Shown: positions 1-8,157, counted from the first letter of the stretch. The stretch is DNA of 64,000 nt from an uncultured Collinsella sp. (GCA_958451615.1 CAUDQR010000013.1:1-64000), one strand, 5' to 3'. Notes: generated from the sequence alone by a model not told the origin. A program made the numbers and translations.

Positions 1-54
1 GGCCGTGGCGGCCCGCGCTGCATGAGCATGCCCTTCTGGCGCGAGGACCTCTAA
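1..54 (+). CDS. arcA: Arginine deiminase, 3' end only (upstream copy)
   Basis: The window opens inside a reading frame that ends GRGGPRCMSMPFWREDL followed by TAA at 52-54. All 54 bases are identical to the last 54 bases of the complete arginine deiminase gene at 3091-3144, and the residues include the C-terminal catalytic cysteine of that family. This is therefore the tail of a second arcA lying upstream; the rest is outside the window. Sequence similarity to the complete locus stops right after the stop codon. Confidence 0.85.
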   Translation, partial: GRGGPRCMSMPFWREDL

Positions 55-114
55 GGTCTTCTAGGACCCGTATAGGTCTTAATACATACATCTAGCTGAC
101 GTTAGATGTCTCCC

Positions 115-148
115 ATTGGGGCGGTGCGGGTTTTCGCGCCGCCCCAAT
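115..148 (+). terminator. Hairpin after the upstream arcA copy
   Basis: ATTGGGGCGG (115-124) pairs perfectly with CCGCCCCAAT (139-148), and TGCG/CGCG inside the loop can extend the stem. The following T-run is short (CTTGT), so this may be a terminator or a processing hairpin between the upstream arcA and the aminotransferase gene. Confidence 0.5.
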
Positions 149-203
149 CTTGTATGAGGAACGTCAACACGGTTGGATGACTACTTTTGTAAGGAGCTTG
201 GCC

Positions 204-1328
204 ATGGACATCAAGACGATTGGCGTTGAGGAATGGCTCAACGTTTGGGAGAAGAGTGCTACCTGGGATATCGCTCAGTCGACGATCTCGTCGCTGACCA
301 TGGGCGAGCTTCGCGCACTGGACGAGCAGGACGGCACCACGTTCTACGAGCGCCTGGATCGCGAGAAGATGAACTACGGCTGGATCGAGGGATCGCCGGA
401 ATTTAAGGCCGAGGTCGCCAAGCTGTATCGTCGCGATGACAATCCCGATCACATTCTGCAGACCAATGGCTGCACGGGCGCCAACCTCAACGCCATCATG
501 GCCGTTGTGGAGCCCGGCGATCACGTGATTGCCGAGTGGCCTACCTATGCGCCGCTCTACGAGATTCCGCGTACGCTGGGTGCCGAGGTCGAGTATTGGG
601 AGCTTCGCGAGGAGCTCGGCTGGAAGCCCGATATCGATGAGCTCAAGCGCTTGGTGCGCCCCAACACCAAGCTCATCTGCATCAATAACGCATCGAACCC
701 CATCGGTACGGTGCTCGATGCCGATATGCTCGGGCAGATTGCCGAGATTGCCCGTTCGGTGGGCGCCTACGTGCTGTGCGACGAGGTGTATCTGCCGCTC
801 GAGAACACCGAGTCCTTTATGTCGATGGCCGACGTGTACGAGAAGGCCATTGTCACCAACTCGGTGTCCAAGACCTATTCGACGCCTGCGGCCCGCGTGG
901 GCTGGGTCGTGGCCAACGAAGAGGTGTCCAACCGCATCCGCACATATCGCGACTACACCATGATCTGCGGCGGCGTGTTCAACGACGCCCTGGCGACCTA
1001 CGTGCTCGAGCACAAGGACAAGATTCTCGAGCGCAACCGTAAGATCGTGTTTGGCAACCGCGATATCGCACAGGCTTGGATTGATACGCAGGACCGCGTC
1101 TCTTGGACGGCCCCGCAGGGCGTGTCCACCTCGTTTATCCAGCTGGATATTCCCGAGGACGACGAGGAGTTCTGCAAGCGCCTGTTGGCCGAGAGGGGAG
1201 TGCTGCTGGTCCCCGGCAGCCGCTTTGAGCTCCCCTGCGGCGCACGCCTGGGCTACTGCGCGAGCGGGGACGTTCTCCGCGAGGGCCTGAGGCTTTTGGG
1301 CGAGGCACTGGCGGAGTTCGATCGCTAG
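204..1328 (+). CDS. PLP-dependent aminotransferase, class I/II fold
   Basis: A 374-residue fold-type I aminotransferase, likely cytoplasmic. It shows the family landmarks: an NASNPIG motif near residue 160, an aspartate in YVLCDEVY (about residue 193) that would contact the pyridine nitrogen of PLP, the Schiff-base lysine in SVSKTYSTPAARVGW (about residue 225), and a C-terminal GARLGYC that would hold the substrate carboxylate. ATG 204 is preferred over an ATG at 150 because AAGGAG lies 7 bases upstream. Its place between two arginine deiminase genes suggests an arginine- or ornithine-related amino donor, but the substrate cannot be read from the sequence. Confidence 0.85.
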   Translation: MDIKTIGVEEWLNVWEKSATWDIAQSTISSLTMGELRALDEQDGTTFYERLDREKMNYGWIEGSPEFKAEVAKLYRRDDNPDHILQTNGCTGANLNAIMAVVEPGDHVIAEWPTYAPLYEIPRTLGAEVEYWELREELGWKPDIDELKRLVRPNTKLICINNASNPIGTVLDADMLGQIAEIARSVGAYVLCDEVYLPLENTESFMSMADVYEKAIVTNSVSKTYSTPAARVGWVVANEEVSNRIRTYRDYTMICGGVFNDALATYVLEHKDKILERNRKIVFGNRDIAQAWIDTQDRVSWTAPQGVSTSFIQLDIPEDDEEFCKRLLAERGVLLVPGSRFELPCGARLGYCASGDVLREGLRLLGEALAEFDR

Positions 1329-1380
1329 GATTCCGACGATCTTCGAGGGCCTTATCCAAATTGGCCGAAGATAATCGAAA

Positions 1381-1418
1381 ACGGACCCGTTTCCCTAGGG
1401 GAAGCGGGTTCGTTTTTC
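1381..1418 (+). terminator. Rho-independent terminator of the aminotransferase gene
   Basis: ACCCGTTTCCC (1385-1395) pairs with GGGAAGCGGGT (1399-1409) with one G-U pair and a 3-base loop, followed by a T-rich tract ending in TTTTT at 1413-1417. Confidence 0.8.
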
Positions 1419-1513
1419 TATACCGAGAAGTCAAGTTGTTACAAATGGGGCCGTAAAGCGAGCCGGTATCCGCTGGGCCTTATACTGAGCTTCCGGTGAA
1501 CGGTATCAAGCGT

Positions 1514-1539
1514 CTGGTAAACGGTAATTTGTTTACCAG
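1514..1539. promoter_or_regulatory. Perfect palindrome in the arcA upstream region
   Basis: CTGGTAAAC (1514-1522) and GTTTACCAG (1531-1539) form a perfect 9-bp inverted repeat around an 8-base AT-rich centre. It sits in the 574-base gene-free stretch between the aminotransferase terminator and arcA. The shape suits a dimeric repressor/activator site; the factor is unknown. The same stretch also holds AAAACGCGTTTT near 1685. Confidence 0.4.
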
Positions 1540-1561
1540 AAATGAATAGGACAAACTTTTT

Positions 1562-1579
1562 TCTGAATAAAAATGAAAA
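1562..1579 (+). promoter_or_regulatory. Candidate ArgR/AhrC box 1 upstream of arcA
   Basis: The 18 bases at 1562-1579 contain TGAATAAAAATG and match the Bacillus-type ARG box (CATGAATAAAAATKCAAK) at about 14 positions. Regulation of the arginine deiminase genes by an ArgR-type protein is an inference from this match; no argR gene lies in the window. Confidence 0.5.
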
Positions 1580-1620
1580 TGGTTGAGACGCGGCATGAAT
1601 CGCTAATTCTATTCATAGCT

Positions 1621-1638
1621 TTATTAGAAATATGCAAT
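1621..1638 (+). promoter_or_regulatory. Candidate ArgR/AhrC box 2 upstream of arcA
   Basis: TTATTAGAAATATGCAAT matches the 3' half of the Bacillus-type ARG box (ATKCAAK) and most of its A-rich centre, about 11 of 18 positions. A TGAAT...ATTCA inverted pair (1596-1600 and 1611-1615) lies between the two candidate boxes. ArgR hexamers commonly bind paired boxes, so the arrangement is plausible though each match alone is weak. Confidence 0.35.
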
Positions 1639-1902
1639 TTGAGGGTGGTTTAATAAAATTAAGTTCCATTTGCTATTTTGATTGAAAACGCGTTTTAGCA
1701 CGTAAATAAACTTTATTAAATCAAAGTGTGCCATGCGTGAAGTATATGTGTATGCCGTTCACCCCTCATATAAAACCGTTCGGGGGCGAGGTGGAAGTAT
1801 GGACTGATTTTGGATATAAATATGTCGTCAGCAATAACGCCTCACACGGAGGGGCGCTAACGAATCGGCCCTGACAGGGGCCCGAAAGAAAGGTAGGAGG
1901 CC

Positions 1903-3144
1903 ATGACGAAAGGTCTGCACGTGCCTTCCGAGATCGGCAAGCTCAGGAAGGTCTGCCTGCACCGTCCCGGCGACGAGCTCCTCAACCTGCCGCCCGACGA
2001 GCTCGAGCGACTCCTGTTCGACGACGTCCCGTTCCTGGAGGTCGCGCAGCAGGAGCACGACACCTTCGCCCAGATCCTGAGGGACCAGGGCGTGGAGGTG
2101 CTCTACCTCGAGAACCTCGTCGCCGAGGTGTTCGACCAGGTCCCCGGCGCCCGCGCCGAGTTCACCGACCAGTACATCGCCGAGGCAGGCATCCGCGGCC
2201 AGCAGATGCCGCAGATCGTCCGCGAGAAGCTGGACTCCATCGAGGACAACCTCGAGTTCGTCAAGAAGACCATGGCCGGCATGACCAAGGCCGAGATCGA
2301 CATGCCCCTCACGGCGTCCACGACCCTCGACTCCCTGGTCAACTCCGAGTCCGAGTCCGACCTGATCATCGACCCGATGCCCAACCTCTACTTCACCCGC
2401 GACCCGTTCGCGGTCGTCGGCGAGGGCGTCAACCTCAACCGCATGTACTCGGTCACCCGCAACCGCGAGACCCTGTACGGCAAGTACGTCTTCAAGTACC
2501 ACCCCGACTACAAGGACGTCTCCCTGTACTTCCGCCGCGACTGCCAGTTCCACACCGAGGGCGGCGACGTGCTGAACATCAACGAGAAGACCCTCGCCGT
2601 CGGCATCTCCCAGCGCACCCAGGCCGCCGCTATCGACGTCATGGCCCAGAACATCTTCTGGAACTCCGACTCCAAGGTCGAGCGCATCCTGGCCTTCGAC
2701 ATCCCCGTCTCGCGCGCCTTCATGCACCTCGACACGGTCTTCACCCAGATCGACGTCGATAAGTTCACGATCCACCCCGCCATCATGGGCACCCTGCGCG
2801 TCTACGAGCTGACCGCCGGCAAGAACCCGGGCGACGTGAACATCCGCCTGATCGAGGACACCCTCGAGCACGTCCTGGAGGACGCCACCGGCGTCGACCA
2901 GGTCAAGCTGATCCCCTGCGGCGGCGGCGACCCGATCGCGGCCTCCCGCGAGCAGTGGAACGACGGCTCCAACACCCTGTGCGTCGAGCCCGGCAAGATC
3001 TGCGTCTACGCCCGCAACACCGTCACCAACGACGTGCTGTACAAGGAGGGCCTGGACCTTCTCGTCGTGCCCTCCGCCGAGCTCTCCCGCGGCCGTGGCG
3101 GCCCGCGCTGCATGAGCATGCCCTTCTGGCGCGAGGACCTCTAA
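1903..3144 (+). CDS. arcA: Arginine deiminase
   Basis: A 413-residue cytoplasmic enzyme that hydrolyses L-arginine to L-citrulline and ammonia, first step of the arginine deiminase pathway. Catalytic features are visible: FTRDPF with the substrate-binding aspartate, FHTEGGD with the catalytic histidine, CGGGD, and the nucleophile in GGPRCMSMP (Cys403). ATG 1903 has GGAGG 4 bases upstream. Codon use is extreme, almost all C-ending, more so than its neighbours, consistent with very high expression. The product feeds the ornithine carbamoyltransferase that starts 105 bases downstream. The last 54 bases recur identically at the window start. Confidence 0.97.
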   Translation: MTKGLHVPSEIGKLRKVCLHRPGDELLNLPPDELERLLFDDVPFLEVAQQEHDTFAQILRDQGVEVLYLENLVAEVFDQVPGARAEFTDQYIAEAGIRGQQMPQIVREKLDSIEDNLEFVKKTMAGMTKAEIDMPLTASTTLDSLVNSESESDLIIDPMPNLYFTRDPFAVVGEGVNLNRMYSVTRNRETLYGKYVFKYHPDYKDVSLYFRRDCQFHTEGGDVLNINEKTLAVGISQRTQAAAIDVMAQNIFWNSDSKVERILAFDIPVSRAFMHLDTVFTQIDVDKFTIHPAIMGTLRVYELTAGKNPGDVNIRLIEDTLEHVLEDATGVDQVKLIPCGGGDPIAASREQWNDGSNTLCVEPGKICVYARNTVTNDVLYKEGLDLLVVPSAELSRGRGGPRCMSMPFWREDL

Positions 3145-3249
3145 GTCTTTCCGTTTCCGGTGCGGTCTCCCTACAACCGCACCGGTTTCGCCCGTCAAAC
3201 GGGCGACACTAATACTTACGTAATTCATTTCTTCGAAAGGAAACGAACC

Positions 3250-4245
3250 ATGGGTGTTAACCTCTCCGGCCGTAGCTTCCTCAAGCTCCTCGACCTCACC
3301 ACCGAGGAGATCGAGTACCTGCTCAAGCTCTCCAAGAACTTCAAGGACATGAAGCGCGCTGGCGTTCCGCACCGCTATCTCGAGGGCAAGAACATCGTTC
3401 TGCTCTTCCAGAAGACCTCCACTCGTACCCGCTGCGCCTTCGAGGTCGGCGGCATGGATCTGGGCATGGGCGTCACCTACCTCGATCCGGGTTCGTCGCA
3501 GATGGGCAAGAAGGAGTCCATCGAGGATACCGCCCGCGTTCTCGGCCGCATGTATGATGGCATCGAGTTCCGTGGCTTTGCCCAGGACGACGTCGAGGAG
3601 CTCGCTGCTAAGTCCGGCGTGCCTGTGTGGAACGGCCTGACCACTGAGTGGCATCCCACCCAGATGCTCGCCGACATCCTGACCGTCCAGGAGAACTTCA
3701 ACTACGACATCAAGGGCAAGACCCTCGTCTTCATGGGCGACTGCAAGAACAACGTTGCCCGCTCCCTCATGGTCGTCTGCTCCAAGCTCGGCATGAACTT
3801 CGTGGCCTGCGGCCCCGAGGAGTGCATGCCCGCTGACGACGTCATCGAGGCCTGCAAGCCCATCGCTGAGGCTAACGGCTGCACCATCAAGCTGACCACC
3901 GACGTCAAGGACGGCGTCACCGGTGCCGACGTTCTCTACACCGACGTGTGGGTCTCCATGGGCGAGCCTGACGAGGTCTGGGCCGAGCGCATCGCTCAGC
4001 TCACCCCGTATCGCGTTACCTCTGAGGTCATGGCTATGGCCAACCCGGGTGCCATCTTCCTGCACTGCCTGCCCAGCTTCCACGACACCAACACCACGAT
4101 TGGCGCCGAGAAGTGCGAGCAGTTCGGCATCACCGAGCAGGAGGTCACTGACGAGGTCTTCGAGAGCCCCGCTTCCAAGGTCTTCGACGAGGCCGAGAAC
4201 CGCATGCACACCATCAAGGCTGTCATGTACGCCACGCTCAAGTAA
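3250..4245 (+). CDS. argF: Ornithine carbamoyltransferase
   Basis: A 331-residue protein. It carries the carbamoyl-phosphate site STRTR (in QKTSTRTRCAFE), the HPTQ motif (EWHPTQMLAD) and the ornithine-side HCLP loop (FLHCLPSFHD). In this setting it probably runs as the catabolic enzyme (arcB role): citrulline plus phosphate to ornithine and carbamoyl phosphate. It may also serve arginine synthesis with argG and argH elsewhere in the window. ATG 3250 is chosen because GAAAGGA precedes it; an upstream in-frame start at 3160 lacks a ribosome site. A strong terminator follows immediately. Confidence 0.95.
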   Translation: MGVNLSGRSFLKLLDLTTEEIEYLLKLSKNFKDMKRAGVPHRYLEGKNIVLLFQKTSTRTRCAFEVGGMDLGMGVTYLDPGSSQMGKKESIEDTARVLGRMYDGIEFRGFAQDDVEELAAKSGVPVWNGLTTEWHPTQMLADILTVQENFNYDIKGKTLVFMGDCKNNVARSLMVVCSKLGMNFVACGPEECMPADDVIEACKPIAEANGCTIKLTTDVKDGVTGADVLYTDVWVSMGEPDEVWAERIAQLTPYRVTSEVMAMANPGAIFLHCLPSFHDTNTTIGAEKCEQFGITEQEVTDEVFESPASKVFDEAENRMHTIKAVMYATLK

Positions 4246-4260
4246 GAGCATCTAGCATCT

Positions 4261-4297
4261 CGCTCGGGGTGTATTGCTGCGCACCCCGAGCGCTTTT
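4261..4297 (+). terminator. Rho-independent terminator after argF
   Basis: CGCTCGGGGTG pairs perfectly with CACCCCGAGCG around a 10-base loop, followed by CTTTT. Confidence 0.9.
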
Positions 4298-4308
4298 GTC
4301 TGGTAAAA

Positions 4309-4359
4309 ATCTCGCACCGAGCGACATGCACGGCACGGAAGAGCCGCTTCGGGCGAGAT
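4309..4359 (+). other. Leader stem-loop upstream of the YfcC-type transporter gene
   Basis: ATCTCGC (4309-4315) pairs with GCGAGAT (4353-4359), enclosing a smaller CGGC/GCCG hairpin. It lies between the argF terminator and the transporter start and would be part of that mRNA leader if transcription starts upstream. Confidence 0.3.
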
Positions 4360-4392
4360 CAGTAAATGATTTATGAAGGGGGGATGAGAACT

Positions 4393-5871
4393 ATGACTGA
4401 GACCGCTAAGAAAAAGCGCGGTATGCCTTCATCGTTCACCATTCTTCTTGCTCTGCTGGCAATTGTCGCGGTTATTACCGTTATCGTCTCCGGTACGTCC
4501 GGTGGCGAGGTTACCGCTGCCCGCCTGAGCGATTTCTGCACCGCCCCTGTCAAGGGCTTCGCCGACGCTCTGCCCGTTTGCCTCTTCGTTATGATCCTCG
4601 GCGGCTTCCTCGGCATGATGACCGAAACCGGCGCCTTGGACAACGGCATTGCCGTTCTGGTGCAGAAGCTTAAGGGCAATGAGATCATGCTCGTTCCCGT
4701 GCTGATGCTCATCTTCTCCCTCGGTGGTACCACCTATGGTATGTGCGAGGAGACTGTTCCCTTCTACGCCCTGCTCGCCGCTACGATGATGGCTGCTGGC
4801 TTCGACCCCATGGTCGGCGCCGCTACCGTCCTGCTCGGCGCTGGCTGCGGCTGCCTCGGCTCCACGGTTAACCCGTTCGCCGTCGGCGCTGCCGTCGACG
4901 CTCTGACCGGCGTTGGCATCGAGGTCAACCAGTCCATCATCATCGGCCTCGGTGCCGTCCTGTGGATTGTTACCACCGGCATGTCCATCTTCTTCGTCAT
5001 GAACTATGCCAAGAAGGTTAAGGCTGACAAGGGTTCCACCATCCTTTCGATGCAGGAGCTCAAGGACGCCGAAGAGACTCACGGCAAGGCTGCTTCCGAG
5101 GTTAACAAGGAGGTCAAGCTCACCGGTCGTCAGAAGGGTGTTCTGATCGCCTTTGCCTTCACCTTCGTCGTCATGATCGTCGGCTTCATTCCGCTAGCCG
5201 ACCTCAACGAGGGCGTCGCCAACTTCTTCGATGCTGGCGCTGTCTATGACGCCGACGGTAACGCCATCGTTCAGGGCTGGTCTGCCCTGATCACCGGCCT
5301 GCCCATTGGCCAGTGGTACTTCGACGAGGCTTCCACCTGGTTCTTCCTCATGGCTGTCCTGATCGGTATTATCGGCGGCCTGTCCGAGAAGCAGATCGTC
5401 AACACCTTCATCACCGGCGCTGCCGACATGATGTCCGTTGTCCTCGTCATCGCTCTTGCCCGTGGTATCTCCGTCCTCATGGCTAGCACCGGCCTCGACG
5501 TCTACGTCCTCGACGCTGCCGCCAATGCTCTGGCTGGCCTGTCCGGCGTGATCTTCGCTCCCATGAGCTTCCTGGTCTACTTCGGCCTGTCCTTCCTGAT
5601 CCCCTCGACCTCTGGTATGGCTACCGTGTCCATGCCCATCATGGGACCGCTGGCTGTTAAGCTCGGCTTCTCGCCCGAGGTCATGGTCATGATCTACTCC
5701 GCCGCCATCGGCATCGTGAACCTGTTCACCCCGACTTCCGGCGCCATCATGGGCGGTCTTGCCCTGGCCAAGATCGAGTGGACGACCTGGCTCAAGTTTG
5801 CTCTTAAGCTCATCGTCGCTCTCTCCGTCGTCTGCGCCATCATCCTGACCATCGCTTGCGTGATGCTCTAA
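4393..5871 (+). CDS. YfcC/DcuC-family membrane transporter, probable arginine/ornithine exchanger
   Basis: A 492-residue integral membrane protein with about a dozen hydrophobic segments and a YfcC/DcuC-like pattern, including GGTTYGMCEETVPFY near residue 115 and the loop FLIPSTSGMATVSMP near residue 405. Following arcA and argF, it most likely exchanges arginine for ornithine (ArcD role); citrulline/ornithine exchange or a broader amino acid specificity cannot be excluded. ATG 4393 is preferred: GAAGGGGGG ends 9 bases before it, while ATG 4384 and ATG 4366 sit on or before that site. It has its own terminator, and a terminator separates it from argF. Confidence 0.8.
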   Translation: MTETAKKKRGMPSSFTILLALLAIVAVITVIVSGTSGGEVTAARLSDFCTAPVKGFADALPVCLFVMILGGFLGMMTETGALDNGIAVLVQKLKGNEIMLVPVLMLIFSLGGTTYGMCEETVPFYALLAATMMAAGFDPMVGAATVLLGAGCGCLGSTVNPFAVGAAVDALTGVGIEVNQSIIIGLGAVLWIVTTGMSIFFVMNYAKKVKADKGSTILSMQELKDAEETHGKAASEVNKEVKLTGRQKGVLIAFAFTFVVMIVGFIPLADLNEGVANFFDAGAVYDADGNAIVQGWSALITGLPIGQWYFDEASTWFFLMAVLIGIIGGLSEKQIVNTFITGAADMMSVVLVIALARGISVLMASTGLDVYVLDAAANALAGLSGVIFAPMSFLVYFGLSFLIPSTSGMATVSMPIMGPLAVKLGFSPEVMVMIYSAAIGIVNLFTPTSGAIMGGLALAKIEWTTWLKFALKLIVALSVVCAIILTIACVML

Positions 5872-5936
5872 GTACCCCTTGGGTACCCCACGGAAACCAT
5901 GACGATCCTATAACGGATCACCTGGTCATCGTCTGT

Positions 5937-5957
5937 CCGGTGGGGTAACCCCACCGG
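5937..5957. repeat. Perfect inverted repeat after the transporter gene
   Basis: CCGGTGGGG and CCCCACCGG flank TAA. It is the distal part of a longer imperfect fold that pairs ACCCCACGGA near 5885 with TCCGGTGGGGT near 5936. Function is unknown; it may protect the 3' end of the mRNA. Confidence 0.4.
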
Positions 5958-5973
5958 TAGACTCCTACCTTTA

Positions 5974-6010
5974 GCCTCCTCCCGTTCCGTGCGCGGGGGG
6001 AGGCGCTCTT
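5974..6010 (+). terminator. Probable terminator of the transporter gene
   Basis: GCCTCCTCCC (5974-5983) pairs with GGGGGGAGGC (5995-6004) with one G-U pair, then GCTCTTATGTT. Confidence 0.65.
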
Positions 6011-6012
6011 AT

Positions 6013-6039
6013 GTTGCGCGGTTCTACGAACCGCGCAAC
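6013..6039. repeat. 27-base perfect hairpin
   Basis: GTTGCGCGGTTC, a TAC loop and GAACCGCGCAAC make a perfect 12-bp stem. It is the first of several stem-loops filling the 555 bases between the transporter and the DUF1846 gene. Confidence 0.5.
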
Positions 6040-6040
6040 C

Positions 6041-6161
6041 AGTCGACGCTGCGCGCCGCCCAGAACTACAATTTGTCATTCAAAAGGCAAGGCATGACCA
6101 AAAGGTCTATGCCTTGCCTTTTTCATGCCAACTTGTACGTTCTGGACGGCGCTCGCTGACT
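6041..6161. repeat. Long inverted repeat with embedded bidirectional terminator
   Basis: The core AAAAGGCAAGGCAT (6082-6095) pairs perfectly with ATGCCTTGCCTTTT (6109-6122), and GACC/GGTC extend it inward. Outside this, GTCGACGC...CGCCCAGAAC pairs imperfectly with GTTCTGGACGGCG...TGACT, giving a 120-base hairpin. The core has T-runs on both strands and should terminate in either direction. Confidence 0.55.
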
Positions 6162-6286
6162 TATGCTCAACCTGCGACGCTGTTATTGTTGGTGCAGGGG
6201 AACAGCTTGCCCGCTCTGGTGCCCGTTCGTTGACTTTGGCTCTGCCTGTGACGTTTCCATTGTTGGTGCGGAGTGACTTGGTTCCT
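6139..6286 (+). repeat. Two degenerate 74-base direct repeats
   Basis: Unit 1 (6139-6212) and unit 2 (6213-6286) share GYTCTGG, CGYTGACTT, CTGYGACG and ATTGTTGGTGC in the same order and spacing. Unit 1 overlaps the right arm of the preceding inverted repeat. No open frame is apparent. Confidence 0.45.
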
Positions 6287-6381
6287 GCTTCAAATTAGCT
6301 ATCCCGGGTCCCCGGTGGTTGCGGTGGCGTGTTTGGTTGGTGCCTGTTGGTGGCCAGGCCCTTGCGAGGGGCAGGCTCCGT

Positions 6382-6387
6382 TATAAT
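6382..6387 (+). promoter_or_regulatory. Probable -10 element for the DUF1846 gene
   Basis: TATAAT lies 40 bases before the ATG. A convincing -35 at 17 bases is not seen (TTGCGA is only 14 bases upstream). Confidence 0.45.
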
Positions 6388-6426
6388 CGCCTAGAACATT
6401 AAATGGAAACGGGACGGGAGCCATAC

Positions 6427-7908
6427 ATGCGCCAGGGTTTCGACAACGCGAAGTATATCGAGCTGCAGGCCGCTCATATTAAGGAGCGCATCTCGCAGTT
6501 TGGCGGCAAGCTGTATTTGGAGTTTGGCGGCAAGCTGTTTGACGACTATCACGCGAGTCGCGTGCTGCCGGGTTTTGAGCCGGACAGCAAGTTTCGCATG
6601 CTCAAGAGCATTGCCGATGACGTTGAGGTCATCATCGCGATCAACGCGAACCACATCGAGAAGAATAAGGCCCGTGGCGACCTGGGCATTACCTATGACG
6701 AGGACGTTTTGCGCCTGGTCGACCTGTTTCGCGGCAACGGTTTTGCTGTCGCGGCCGTGGTTATCACCCAGTACGCCGGCCAGCCCGCCGCCGATGTGTT
6801 CCGCAATCGCCTGAACGCGCTCGGCATTCCCGCCAAGCTGCACTATCCCATCGAGGGCTATCCGCACGACGTCGACCTGATCGTGTCTGACGACGGCTAT
6901 GGCAAGAACGAGTTTGTCGAGACCACCCGTCCGCTCGTCGTGGTCACCGCTCCCGGCCCCGGCTCGGGCAAGCTCGCTACCTGCCTGTCTCAGCTCTATC
7001 ACGAGCACAAGCACGGCACCGCCGCCGGCTACGCCAAGTTCGAGACGTTCCCGGTCTGGAATCTGCCCCTCACGCATCCGGTCAACATCGCCTATGAGGC
7101 CGCCACGGCCGACCTCGACGACGCCAATATCATCGACTCCTTCCACTTGGAGGCTTACAACAAGACCACGGTCAACTACAACCGTGACGTCGAGGCTTTC
7201 CCGGTGGTCCGTGCCCTGATGGAAAAGATTCTGGGGGAGAGCCCCTACCAGAGCCCCACCGACATGGGTGTCAATATGGTCGGCTTTGCCATCACCGATG
7301 ACGATGCCTGTCGCGATGCCTCCAAGATGGAGATCGTCCGCCGCTCCTTTTCTGCGGTCGAGGCCGTGCGCCGCACCGGCGTGGGCGATGAGCAGGTTGA
7401 TCGTCTCAAGCTCATTATGAAGAAGGCCGGTATCGACAAGAACTACTCACCGGCGCGCTCGGCGGCCCTCACTAGGGAGCAGCTGACGGGTGGTCCCGTG
7501 GGTGCCATGGTCATGCCCGATGGCTCCGTGGTGACCGGCAAGACTTCCACGCGCTTGGGCGCCGCGAGCTCGCTCATCATGAACGCGCTTAAGCATGTCT
7601 CGGGCGTTGACCTTGAGCTCGAGGTCATTAGCGATGAGGCGATCGAGCCTATCAGCAAGCTCAAGACGCATTTCCTGGGTAGCAAGAACCCGCGCCTGCA
7701 CACCGACGAGACGCTTATGGCGCTCTCGATCACCTCGGCAACGAGCGAGACGGCGGCCCGCGTCCTTTCGGGCCTGGAGCAGCTGCGCGGCTGCGATGCC
7801 TTCTTTAGCGTGATCATCTCGCCGACGGACGAGACGGTGTTGCGCAAGCTAGGCATCAACGTGTGCTGCGAGCCCAAGTTCGAGCGTCGTGGTTTCTTCC
7901 ACCGCTAA
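6427..7908 (+). CDS. DUF1846 domain protein
   Basis: A 493-residue soluble protein matching the DUF1846 family along its full length (opening MRQGFDNAKYIELQAAHIKE, ending RRGFFHR). It carries APGPGSGK near residue 180, a P-loop-like element typical of the family, which suggests nucleotide binding. The biochemical role of this family is not established. ATG 6427 follows GACGGGAG; an earlier in-frame ATG at 6403 has no ribosome site. It is transcribed alone between its own TATAAT and a strong terminator. Confidence 0.85.
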   Translation: MRQGFDNAKYIELQAAHIKERISQFGGKLYLEFGGKLFDDYHASRVLPGFEPDSKFRMLKSIADDVEVIIAINANHIEKNKARGDLGITYDEDVLRLVDLFRGNGFAVAAVVITQYAGQPAADVFRNRLNALGIPAKLHYPIEGYPHDVDLIVSDDGYGKNEFVETTRPLVVVTAPGPGSGKLATCLSQLYHEHKHGTAAGYAKFETFPVWNLPLTHPVNIAYEAATADLDDANIIDSFHLEAYNKTTVNYNRDVEAFPVVRALMEKILGESPYQSPTDMGVNMVGFAITDDDACRDASKMEIVRRSFSAVEAVRRTGVGDEQVDRLKLIMKKAGIDKNYSPARSAALTREQLTGGPVGAMVMPDGSVVTGKTSTRLGAASSLIMNALKHVSGVDLELEVISDEAIEPISKLKTHFLGSKNPRLHTDETLMALSITSATSETAARVLSGLEQLRGCDAFFSVIISPTDETVLRKLGINVCCEPKFERRGFFHR

Positions 7909-7927
7909 GCCTGGATAAATTGGTCTG

Positions 7928-7966
7928 AAAGGGGCGCATCGGGTATGCATTCGGTGCGCCCCTTTT
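7928..7966 (+). terminator. Rho-independent terminator after the DUF1846 gene
   Basis: AAAGGGGCGCA pairs with TGCGCCCCTTT, followed by a short T-run. Confidence 0.85.
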
Positions 7967-8157
7967 ATCAACAAAGCTACCGTTTAACCTAAAATTAGCC
8001 CGTTTACCTGCCTATAAGCGATTTGGACGGTATACAATAACCCTAATTGTTTCATCCTTTTGCGGGGATGCCGCATGATGGATGTTGCCGGCCATCATGG
8101 GGTGTGCCGGTCGCGCACGGTGCAAGTGATGCCCGTGCTCGGTTTGAGGAGGCTGCC

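Noticed and set aside
1828..4251. An 807-codon open frame on the minus strand across arcA and argF
   Set aside because: It is antisense to two well-supported enzymes. The frame stays open because of strong C/G third-position bias; the translation is low-complexity (V, L, D, G, H rich) with no domain. Other long antisense frames (for example 13718-15481, 15612-17510, 47158-49422, 54147-55451) were rejected for the same reason.
8047..8157. N-terminal extension of the winged-helix protein
   Set aside because: The added residues are Pro/Gly/Cys-rich without a ribosome site, while ATG 8158 has GAGGAGG at good spacing.
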